Assembly: GCF_000962805.1 (NCBI RefSeq)
Contig: NZ_JZTW01000007.1
Location: 62,001 to 126,000, forward strand
Origin: Pseudarthrobacter chlorophenolicus
GTDB lineage: Bacteria > Actinomycetota > Actinomycetes > Actinomycetales > Micrococcaceae
Direction of reading: 5' to 3'
DNA length: 64,000 nt
The notes under the pieces were generated by a model, which saw nothing but the letters and a program-made list of their open reading frames with translations, had not been told where the DNA came from and searched no databases. The stretch's first letter is position 1. Each line of letters begins with the position of its first letter. Position numbers and translations under genes: made by a program. Of this stretch, positions 8,557 to 15,359 are shown in pieces.

Positions 8557-8610
8557 TTTACGCCCCGGACACATTTGTCGCATGCCGCGGAAACACCCTG
8601 CGCCTAGCGT
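8557..8610 (+). promoter_or_regulatory. nirD promoter with GlnR-like half-sites
   Basis: On the plus strand: TTTAC (8557), 6 bp, GACAC (8568), 6 bp, a degenerate CGCAT, 6 bp, GAAAC (8590-8594), 10 bp, TAGCGT (8605-8610). The spacing is identical to nirB and narK, and the third half-site is the weak one here as it is at narK. Predicted leader is about 60 bases. Confidence 0.55.
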
Positions 8611-8677
8611 GGAACACGGCTGCTCAGGCTGCCACCAAGCGACATCAGGACAAGCAGCGCAGGGAGAGGAGCCGGAC

Positions 8678-9052
8678 ATGACGGCAACACTGGAACTCGG
8701 GACACTCGACGCCGAAACAGCGGACACCGCGGCAGGCTGGCACCGTGTCTGCCGCCTTGAGGACCTCGAACCCGCATGGGGGGAAGCCGCCCTGGTGGAC
8801 GGCCGGCAGGTGGCGCTTTTCCGCACCCTGGCGGGCGGGGTTTTCGCAGTGTCCCAGCAGGACCCGGCCACCGGTTCGTACGTGATGGCCCGCGGCATCC
8901 TGGGCTCGAAAGGCACCCGCCCCACCATCGCGTCCCCGCTGCACAAGGAGGTCTACGACCTTGAAACGGGCGAGTGCTTCAGCACACCGGGTCTCCGGAT
9001 CGACGCCTTCGGCACCCGCGTCATCGACGGCTTCGTCGAAGTGCGGCTGTAA
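8678..9052 (+). CDS. nirD: Nitrite reductase small subunit
   Basis: A 124-residue Rieske-fold protein with GWHRVCRLEDLE at the start, VALFRTLAGGVFAVSQQDP in the middle and SPLHKEVYDLETGEC towards the end, all typical of NirD. As in other NirD proteins the Cys/His ligands of a true Rieske cluster are missing, so it has a structural role with NirB. The start MTATLE follows AGGGAGAGG by about 9 bases; a longer frame opens at 8582 but has no ribosome site. The gene is divergent from nirB rather than behind it and has its own predicted promoter. Confidence 0.95.
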   Translation: MTATLELGTLDAETADTAAGWHRVCRLEDLEPAWGEAALVDGRQVALFRTLAGGVFAVSQQDPATGSYVMARGILGSKGTRPTIASPLHKEVYDLETGECFSTPGLRIDAFGTRVIDGFVEVRL

Positions 9053-9076
9053 TCCGGCCCGACATCTAACAACCAC

Positions 9077-9101
9077 AAGGGGCGCCCCCGGGGCGCCCCT
9101 T
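9077..9101. terminator. Hairpin between nirD and the phosphosugar mutase gene
   Basis: 10-bp arms (9077-9086, 9092-9101), with AA at the left foot and TT at the right. It lies between converging genes and can serve both. Confidence 0.75.
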
Positions 9102-9108
9102 CAGTGCG

Positions 9109-10860
9109 TTAAAGCCCCAGTGCCTCGCTGACATCGCCGAGGACCTCGTCCAGCGCTGCCCGGGCTGCCTGCCGGGCTTCGGGCAGTTCCGCGGCGGATC
9201 CCACCTGGTGGATCACTTCCAGGTAGCACTTGAGCTTGGGCTCCGTGCCGCTGGGCCGGATGATGACACGGGTGAGGTCGCGCGTCACGTACAGCAGGCC
9301 GTCGGTGGGCGGCAGTTGGTCGGAGCCGACGGAGAGGTCGGTGGAGACCTCAACTGCCGATGAGCCAAAGGACTCCGGCGGGGACACCCGGAGGCGGTTC
9401 ATCATGGCATCCAGCAGGCCAAGGTCCGCCACCCTGATGCTCAGCTGGTCGCTGGCGTGCAGGCCGTGCTGCAGGTAGAGCTCATCGAGGGTGTCAAAGA
9501 TGGTCTTGCCGTCGGCCTTGGCGGTGGCGGCCAGTTCGGCAATGAGGACGGCAGCGGAAATTCCGTCTTTGTCTTTGACCAGGTCCGGCGCCACGCAATA
9601 GCCCAGCGCCTCTTCGTACCCGTAGACCAGGCGGGGTACGCGGGAAATCCACTTGAAGCCCGTCAGGGTTTCCTCGTGGTCGAATCCTGCTGCCGCGGCG
9701 ATGCGGGAGAGCAGACGAGAGGACACGATCGAATTGGCGAACACCCCCGGGCTTTGCCCCTCAGGGGTTTCCGCTCCCGCGGCAGCATGCCGGGCGGCGA
9801 CATGCGCACCCAGGAGGGCGCCCACCTCATCGCCGCGGAGCATCCGCCAGGTGCCCGTGTCCGGGTCCTTGGCGGCAACTGCCGCGCGGTCGGCATCGGG
9901 GTCGTTGGCCAGGACGATGTCCGCGTCGAGGCGGTCGGCCGTTTCCAAGGCCAGGTCCAGGGCGCCGGGCTCTTCCGGGTTGGGGAAACTCACGGTGGGG
10001 AAGTCCGGGTCCGGTTCGGCCTGCTCCTTGACCAGGGTGACATCCCCGAAACCTGCGGCGTTCAGCACCGCGAGTGCCGTCTCCCCGCCAACACCGTGCA
10101 TGGGCGTCAGCACGATCCGCAGGTCCCGCGCCGGGAAGTGGTCAGGAAGGGCGAGTCCCGCCGTCGCCGACTGGTAACCGGCCGCCAGCGATCCGTCCAG
10201 CACCGTCCAGCCGTCCGTTGCCAGGGCAATGGTGTCCAGGGCGCCAACCGCGCTGATCCGGGCCGCGATTTCGGCGTCGTATGGCGCCACGATCTGGGCA
10301 CCGTTGCCGTTCTCCGCGACGGCGTGGCGTCCCAGGTACACCTTGTAGCCGTTGTCCTGGGGCGGGTTGTGGCTTGCCGTGACCATGACCCCGCCATCGC
10401 ATTCCAGGGCGCGGACTGCATAGGCGAGCAGGGGAGTGGGCAGCGCCGCCGGCATCAGGAAGGTTTCGATCCCCGCCGCGGTGAAGATGGCCGCAGTTTC
10501 AGCGGCGAACACATCCGAGTTATGGCGGGCGTCGTAGCCCACGACGGCGCGTGGCCGCGTGCCGGGGGATGCCTTGCCCACGGCGTCAACCAGGAAGTCC
10601 GCCAGGCCGGCGGCAGCGCGGCGCACCACCACGCGGTTCATCCGGTTGGGCCCGGGGCCGAGGGCGGCGCGGAGCCCGGCGGTGCCGAACTGCAGGGTGC
10701 CGCGGAAGCTGTCCTGAAGCTCCTGGCGGGCCGCGGCGCCGCCGTCTTCGGATGCCCGCACCAGTTCAAGAAGCGCGGCCGACGTTGCCGGATCCGGGTC
10801 TTGGGCCGCCCAATCGCGGGCATCGTTGTGGAGGCGAAGATCGGCATCGGAAGACGTCAT
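9109..10860 (-). CDS. pmmB: Phospho-sugar mutase (phosphoglucomutase/phosphomannomutase family)
   Basis: Alpha-D-phosphohexomutase that moves phosphate between C1 and C6 (or C5) of a sugar. It carries the catalytic phosphoserine loop TASHNP (Ser163), the metal loop ANDPDADR, the sugar-binding GYEEALGY and the phosphate-binding RPSGTEPKLK. The start is set at the second ATG (10860): the first ATG (10866) lies inside the region where a -10 box TAGCGT (10873-10868) would place the transcription start, so the mRNA is probably leaderless. It follows punA on the same strand, as deoD-pmmB does in mycobacteria, which supports a role in ribose-1-phosphate or hexose-1-phosphate metabolism. True substrate is not readable from sequence. 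Confidence 0.9.
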   Translation of the reverse strand: MTSSDADLRLHNDARDWAAQDPDPATSAALLELVRASEDGGAAARQELQDSFRGTLQFGTAGLRAALGPGPNRMNRVVVRRAAAGLADFLVDAVGKASPGTRPRAVVGYDARHNSDVFAAETAAIFTAAGIETFLMPAALPTPLLAYAVRALECDGGVMVTASHNPPQDNGYKVYLGRHAVAENGNGAQIVAPYDAEIAARISAVGALDTIALATDGWTVLDGSLAAGYQSATAGLALPDHFPARDLRIVLTPMHGVGGETALAVLNAAGFGDVTLVKEQAEPDPDFPTVSFPNPEEPGALDLALETADRLDADIVLANDPDADRAAVAAKDPDTGTWRMLRGDEVGALLGAHVAARHAAAGAETPEGQSPGVFANSIVSSRLLSRIAAAAGFDHEETLTGFKWISRVPRLVYGYEEALGYCVAPDLVKDKDGISAAVLIAELAATAKADGKTIFDTLDELYLQHGLHASDQLSIRVADLGLLDAMMNRLRVSPPESFGSSAVEVSTDLSVGSDQLPPTDGLLYVTRDLTRVIIRPSGTEPKLKCYLEVIHQVGSAAELPEARQAARAALDEVLGDVSEALGL

Positions 10861-10881
10861 GGGCATAACGCTATCGTCATT

Positions 10882-10919
10882 GGCCCTGCCGGTGGCGCAA
10901 CGCAGCCCCCGGCAGGGCC
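10882..10919 (-). terminator. Terminator hairpin after punA
   Basis: Perfect 11-bp arms (10882-10892, 10909-10919) around a 16-base loop, just behind the punA stop and before the mutase promoter. There is no clear T-run, so termination efficiency is uncertain. Confidence 0.6.
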
Positions 10920-10929
10920 CAAAACCGGC

Positions 10930-11748
10930 TTAGAGTTTCGCGATGATTCCGGCGAGCAGGGCCGAAATTCGCGGCCCCGCGGCCTGGCCGGATTCCAGCA
11001 CCTCCTGGTGGCTGAGCGGTTCCGCGCTGATCCCGGCGGCCAGGTTGGTCACGAGGGAGATTCCGAACACCTCCATTCCGGCGTGGCGTCCGGCGATGGC
11101 CTCCAGAGCGGTGGACATGCCGATCAGGTCGGCGCCGATCCGCTTGGCGTACTGGACCTCGGCGGGCGTCTCGTAGTGCGGGCCGGGGAACTGCGCGTAG
11201 ACGCCTTCATCGAGGGTGGAATCCACTTCGCGGGCAAGCCCGCGGATCCGTGCGGAGTAAAGATCTGTCAGGTCCACGAACGTGGCGCCTTCCAGCGGTG
11301 AAGCGGCGGTGAGGTTGATGTGATCCTTGATGAGTACGGGGGTGCCCGGCGCCCAGTCCTCGTTGAGGCCGCCGCAGCCGTTGGTGAGGACCAGGGTGCT
11401 GCAGCCTGCGGCGGCCGCGGTGCGGATCCCGTGGACCACGGCGCGTACGCCCTTGCCTTCGTAATAGTGGGTCCGGGCACCGAGGACCAGTGCGCGCTTG
11501 CCTTCGGTGGTCAGGATCGACCGGATGGTCCCCACATGCCCTTCGACGGCGGGTGCATGGAAACCGGGCACCTCTTCGGCTGACAGGGTGGCTGTGGTTT
11601 CGCCGATCAGGTCAGCTGCTCCGCCCCAGCCGGAGCCAAGCACCAGGGCGACGTCGTGGCTGTCCACCCCGGTTTCCTCGGCAATGTAGTCGGCAGCAGC
11701 GCGGGCGGCGGCGAAGGGGTCCGTGTTCAGGAAGTCAGTTGTACTCAC
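10930..11748 (-). CDS. punA: Purine-nucleoside phosphorylase
   Basis: Trimeric class II PNP that splits inosine or guanosine with phosphate to base and (deoxy)ribose-1-phosphate. The 272-residue product shows VLGSGWGG (phosphate loop), GARTHYYEG, VLTNGCGGLN, AQFPGPHYETPAE and GMSTALEAIAGRH (purine and ribose contacts). The frame runs open for 224 more codons upstream, but the GTG at 11748 gives the family start (MSTTDFLN) and stands 6 bases after a TACCTT box, so the mRNA is likely leaderless. Together with deoC and the mutase it completes nucleoside salvage. Confidence 0.95.
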   Translation of the reverse strand: MSTTDFLNTDPFAAARAAADYIAEETGVDSHDVALVLGSGWGGAADLIGETTATLSAEEVPGFHAPAVEGHVGTIRSILTTEGKRALVLGARTHYYEGKGVRAVVHGIRTAAAAGCSTLVLTNGCGGLNEDWAPGTPVLIKDHINLTAASPLEGATFVDLTDLYSARIRGLAREVDSTLDEGVYAQFPGPHYETPAEVQYAKRIGADLIGMSTALEAIAGRHAGMEVFGISLVTNLAAGISAEPLSHQEVLESGQAAGPRISALLAGIIAKL

Positions 11749-11854
11749 TGGTACAAGGTATCCTGCCGGTTCCGCTCCGCCCACCCCCTGGCGCGCACGC
11801 TCGAGAGAGCGGTTTCTTTGGTGGTCAGGCGTGGATGCGGGAGAATAATCGTTT

Positions 11855-13270
11855 GTGACTACGCACCCAGATTTCAGTTCACCCCGGATCGCGATCCTGG
11901 GAGGTGGTCCAGGCGGATACGAAGCCGCGATGGTGGCCGCCTCGCTGGGGGCGCAGGTCACCATCATCGAACGCGCTGGCCTGGGCGGTTCAGCAGTCCT
12001 GACGGATGTGGTCCCCTCCAAGACCCTCATCGCCACGGCTGACCTGATGACCCGCGTTGCCGAAGCCGGCGAGCTGGGGGTGAAGTTCGACGTCGACGGC
12101 GGAGACTTCGTCCCCGTGATGCGGGCCGACCTCAAGCACATCAATGACCGCCTGCTCAACCTGGCCCGCAGCCAGTCCAAGGACATCCACGACGCCCTGG
12201 CGAGCCAGAACGTCCGGATCCTCGCCGGCTCCGGCCGGCTCCTGGACAACCACACCATCGAGGTCCTGACCGCGGAGGGCACCGAAACCATCGAGGCGGA
12301 CACCATCCTGCTGGCCGTCGGCGCCCATCCGCGCGAGCTGGCCACCGCCCGTCCCGACGGCGAACGCATCCTCAACTGGACCCAGCTGTACAACCTCGAT
12401 GAACTTCCCGAGGAACTCATTGTGGTGGGCTCCGGCGTTACCGGTGCAGAATTCGCCTCCGCCTATAACGGACTGGGCTCCAAGGTGACGCTGGTATCCA
12501 GCCGCGACAGGGTGCTTCCGGGATCGGATGTTGACGCCGCCGTGGTCCTGGAGGAAGTCTTCGAACGCCGCGGTGTACGCGTGCTGTCCCGCTCACGCGC
12601 CGAATCGGTGGAGCGGACGGACGACGGCGTGGTGGTCACCCTCAGCGACGGCACCAAGGTCACCGGCAGCCACTGCCTCCTGTGCCTGGGGTCCATCCCC
12701 AACACCGCCGGAATCGGACTCGAGGAGGCCGGCGTCGCCGTCAGCGAAAGCGGCCACATCAAGGTGGACGGCGTTTCCCGCACCAGTGCCCCGAACGTCT
12801 ACGCCGCCGGTGACTGCACCGGCGTCCTGCCGCTGGCCTCCGTGGCCGCCATGCAGGGCCGGATTGCCGTGGCCCACTTCATGGGCGACGGCGTGACCCC
12901 ACTGAAGCTCCACCAAGTGGCCTCCAATATCTTCACCTCGCCGGAAATCGCCAACGTGGGTGTCTCGGAAGCGGAGATCGATTCCGGAAAGTACCAGGGC
13001 GACGTCGTGAAGCTCTCAATGCGCAGCAACGCCCGCGCCAAGATGCGCAGCGCCCGTGACGGCTTCGTGAAGATCTTCGCCCGCAAGGGATCCGGCACCG
13101 TGATCGGCGGCGTGGTGGTTGGCCCCAACGCATCCGAACTGATCTTCCCCATCGCCATCGCCGTGAAGCAGAAGCTCCACGTCGATGACGTTGCCAGCAC
13201 CTTCACCGTGTACCCGTCGCTGACCGGCTCCATTTCCGAAGCCGCCCGGCGCCTGCACGTCCACATGTAG
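11855..13270 (+). CDS. lpdA: NAD(P)H-quinone dehydrogenase, LpdA type
   Basis: A 471-residue flavoprotein of the disulfide reductase fold, with ILGGGPGGYEAA (FAD), VVGSGVTGAEFA (NAD), VYAAGDCTGVLPLA and a full dimerisation domain. The redox-active Cys pair of lipoamide dehydrogenase is absent: the loop reads GGSAVLTDVVPSK. That loss defines the mycobacterial LpdA (Rv3303c) group, which reduces quinones. Gene order with punA and the mutase matches that group too. The start is GTG at 11855 (MTTHPDF), within about 5 bases of an AATAAT box, so it may also be leaderless. It is divergent from punA. Confidence 0.93.
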   Translation: MTTHPDFSSPRIAILGGGPGGYEAAMVAASLGAQVTIIERAGLGGSAVLTDVVPSKTLIATADLMTRVAEAGELGVKFDVDGGDFVPVMRADLKHINDRLLNLARSQSKDIHDALASQNVRILAGSGRLLDNHTIEVLTAEGTETIEADTILLAVGAHPRELATARPDGERILNWTQLYNLDELPEELIVVGSGVTGAEFASAYNGLGSKVTLVSSRDRVLPGSDVDAAVVLEEVFERRGVRVLSRSRAESVERTDDGVVVTLSDGTKVTGSHCLLCLGSIPNTAGIGLEEAGVAVSESGHIKVDGVSRTSAPNVYAAGDCTGVLPLASVAAMQGRIAVAHFMGDGVTPLKLHQVASNIFTSPEIANVGVSEAEIDSGKYQGDVVKLSMRSNARAKMRSARDGFVKIFARKGSGTVIGGVVVGPNASELIFPIAIAVKQKLHVDDVASTFTVYPSLTGSISEAARRLHVHM

Positions 13271-13338
13271 CGGACGCAGGCAGGGACACCGGAACTCTGG
13301 ACCCTGCCGCCAACACCTGCATAGACTCCTTCAAGGAC

Positions 13339-13371
13339 CGGCCGGGAATTCCATCAACGAATTCCCGGCCG
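13339..13371 (+). terminator. Terminator hairpin after lpdA
   Basis: 12-bp arms (13339-13350, 13360-13371) with a 9-base loop, about 70 bp behind the lpdA stop. Confidence 0.75.
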
Positions 13372-13418
13372 TCCCTGCATCAGCCCGCCACTGTCCGGCG
13401 ACAACGCGAGGAGAACCC

Positions 13419-13505
13419 ATGGAACTGCAGGACGTCACATGGAATGAGCAGGCACGGGAAGCCGGAGACTTCTCCGCGGACGGCCAACCACAGGCAGAAG
13501 GGTAG
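13419..13505 (+). CDS. 28-residue ORF, possible leader peptide of the PspC-domain gene
   Basis: ATG at 13419 is preceded by GAGGAG with 5-8 bases of spacing, among the best ribosome sites in the window. The frame runs 28 codons to TAG at 13503-13505, then 8 bases to the next ATG. The peptide (MELQDVTWNEQ at its start) is acidic and polar and resembles nothing I know. Its tail overlaps the ribosome site of the following gene, so translation of the two is probably coupled. It may be a real microprotein or only a coupling device. Confidence 0.5.
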   Translation: MELQDVTWNEQAREAGDFSADGQPQAEG

Positions 13506-13513
13506 GCGCGGCC

Positions 13514-13699
13514 ATGTCCACAGCCCTGGTCCGGCCCCGCCGCGGCAAAGTGCTCGGCGGGGTCTGCGCCGCCCTCGCCGCCCGCTTCGGACTCCCCACG
13601 TTCCTGGTACGCCTCGGCTTCGTGATCTTCGGCCTGGTGGGCGTTGGGGAGCTTGTCTACATCGCCCTGTGGATCATCATCCCCAAGGCGCCGGCGTAG
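13514..13699 (+). CDS. PspC-domain small membrane protein
   Basis: A 61-residue protein that is almost entirely one PspC (phage shock protein C) domain. It begins with a basic LVRPRRGKVLGGVCAALAARFGLP, has the typical hydrophobic FLVRLGFVIFGL helix, and ends in a second hydrophobic stretch (YIALWIIIP). PspC proteins sit in the inner membrane and sense or buffer envelope stress. Short stand-alone copies like this are common in Actinobacteria. The start follows GAAGGG by about 10 bases. Confidence 0.85.
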   Translation: MSTALVRPRRGKVLGGVCAALAARFGLPTFLVRLGFVIFGLVGVGELVYIALWIIIPKAPA

Positions 13700-13722
13700 G
13701 TTTCGACAGGCTCAACCACCGG
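13699..13722. repeat. Copy of a short dispersed sequence found in Micrococcales intergenic regions
   Basis: The 24 bp contain TTTCGACAGGCTCAACCACC, directly behind the PspC gene stop. From memory this string recurs in intergenic regions of Arthrobacter and relatives; one copy in this window cannot prove it. Confidence 0.45.
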
Positions 13723-13776
13723 CCTCAACGACGGCGCGTTCAGGCGGCGGCTATTGCCTGGAGCCACGGCCGCGGG

Positions 13777-13808
13777 GTTCCCTGACCGAGCTTGCGAGGT
13801 TAGGGAAC
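13777..13808. terminator. Hairpin at the end of nasB
   Basis: 11-bp arms with one G-U pair (13777-13787, 13798-13808) and a 10-base loop. It overlaps the nasB stop codon (13800-13802). Probably the terminator of the narK-nasC-nasB unit; it may belong with the dispersed repeat at 13699. Confidence 0.55.
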
Positions 13809-15359
13809 GGCTGGGGAGAAGTGTTTTTCGATGATCCCCTTGATGTCCTCGTGGCAGCCGCCGCAGCCTGTCCCGGCGCGGGTTGCCCCGGACACCTCGG
13901 CCACCGTGGCGCAGCCTTCCTCCACGGCGCCCTGGATAACCGCCCCGCTGACCCCGGCGCAGCGGCACACGGTTCCGGCAGGATCCGCGGAGCCGCTGCC
14001 CGGCAGCTGGTCCGGTCCGTCCAGCCGGAGCAGCAGTGACCGGTCCGCCGGCAGTTCGGCGTTCCGTTCGAAGAGCCCTACCAGTTCGGCCGCCGTGCGG
14101 GGCATGCCCACGGCCACGAGTCCCTCCAGCACGCCGCCGCGGGTGGTCATCTTGACGTAGCGGCCGTGCTCAGGGTCCGCCCACTGGGCGATCTGCAGGC
14201 GCGGCCGGCCGTTGACCGCACCGGCGGTGAGCGCTTCCTCGTCCCAGGGGTCGGCGCCGTTGTCCCCGGCAACGGCCATGTTCAGGCCGCGCGCCTTGAG
14301 GACGATGATGCCGGGCTGCTCGGCCGGCAGCTCCGGCAGGAGATCGGCATCCTCGAACAGGCCCGCTGCCAGCAGCGTCAGGTATTCGGCCAGCCACTCG
14401 GCCTGGCGCCAGCCAGGGCCCACCAAACCTGACGGGCCCGGGGCGGTGCGGCATGCGGCGCAGCCGGGGTCCGGGCACCGCACCTCGGCGCAGTCGCCGA
14501 TCGCGAAGATGTGCGGTTCGTGGTGGGCCCGCAGCCGGTGGTCCACCAGGATGCCCGCGGCCGTGGAGAGGCCGCACCCCTCTGCCAGCTCGGTGCGGGG
14601 ACGCACGCCGCACGAGATGACCAGGAGGTCGCCGTCGATGGCGGAACCGTCATCGAGCAGCAACGCCGAGAAACCGCCGTCGGGCGCGTTGTGTTCCACT
14701 CCGGTGGAACGCGCGTTGCCGGCCATCCGCACGCCGCAGCGCCGCAGGCCTGCCGCCAGGACCGCGCCGCCGCCCTGGTCGATGGTGCGGCCCAGCGGGT
14801 GCGGTCCGTTGTGCACCACGGTGACGGTGGCGCCTTCCTCGGCTGCCGCAAGCGCCGTTTCCAGGCCCAGGACGCCGCCGCCGAGGACCACCACACGCTT
14901 TCCGCCGTCCACAGCCTGCCGCAGGACGCCGGCGTCGCGGAGGTCCCGGAGCGCGGTGACGCCGGCGGGCAGGACCGGTGAGGCGGGGTCCGGGTTGATG
15001 CCGGTGAGGTTGGGGATGACGGGCCGGGAACCGGTGGCGAACACCAGCCGGTCGTAGTGGACGGGGGTGCCGTCCGAGAGCAGGACCTGTTGGCGGGCGC
15101 GGTCCACGCGCCGGACGCGGGTGCCCAGCCGGACGTCCACACCGTCTGCGGCGAGGGCGCCGGCGTCCGAGAGGGCCAGGGCATCGGCGGTGGTGCGGCC
15201 AACCCCGAGGTCGGCCACGAGGACGCGGTTGTAGGCAGCTTCGGTCTCTTCACCCACCACGGTCAGTGCTACCTGGCCTGCGCGTACGGCGGGCAGCAGC
15301 TCGTCAACCAGCCGGGCCGCCACGGGCCCGAATCCCACAATGACAATCTGCTCGCTCAT
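13800..15359 (-). CDS. nasB: FAD-dependent oxidoreductase with C-terminal BFD [2Fe-2S] domain, nitrate reductase electron-transfer subunit
   Basis: The 519-residue product matches the electron-transfer partner of assimilatory nitrate reductase. It starts MSEQIVIVGFGPVAAR (FAD), has RLVFATGSRP and VVLGGGVLGLE (NAD), an FAIGDCAEV motif, a small Cys pair in the insertion (CPDPGCAAC), and a C-terminal BFD-like domain with CRCAGVS and GCGGCHEDIKG. The start at 15359 overlaps the nasC stop in ATGA; the frame extends to 15563 inside nasC without support. NAD(P)H electrons would pass through FAD and 2Fe-2S to NasC. Confidence 0.9.
   Translation of the reverse strand: MSEQIVIVGFGPVAARLVDELLPAVRAGQVALTVVGEETEAAYNRVLVADLGVGRTTADALALSDAGALAADGVDVRLGTRVRRVDRARQQVLLSDGTPVHYDRLVFATGSRPVIPNLTGINPDPASPVLPAGVTALRDLRDAGVLRQAVDGGKRVVVLGGGVLGLETALAAAEEGATVTVVHNGPHPLGRTIDQGGGAVLAAGLRRCGVRMAGNARSTGVEHNAPDGGFSALLLDDGSAIDGDLLVISCGVRPRTELAEGCGLSTAAGILVDHRLRAHHEPHIFAIGDCAEVRCPDPGCAACRTAPGPSGLVGPGWRQAEWLAEYLTLLAAGLFEDADLLPELPAEQPGIIVLKARGLNMAVAGDNGADPWDEEALTAGAVNGRPRLQIAQWADPEHGRYVKMTTRGGVLEGLVAVGMPRTAAELVGLFERNAELPADRSLLLRLDGPDQLPGSGSADPAGTVCRCAGVSGAVIQGAVEEGCATVAEVSGATRAGTGCGGCHEDIKGIIEKHFSPAVP

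Noticed and set aside
11749-12420. Upstream extension of punA by 224 codons
   Set aside because: It overlaps lpdA, lacks homologous content and is contradicted by the TACCTT box 6 bases before the GTG at 11748.
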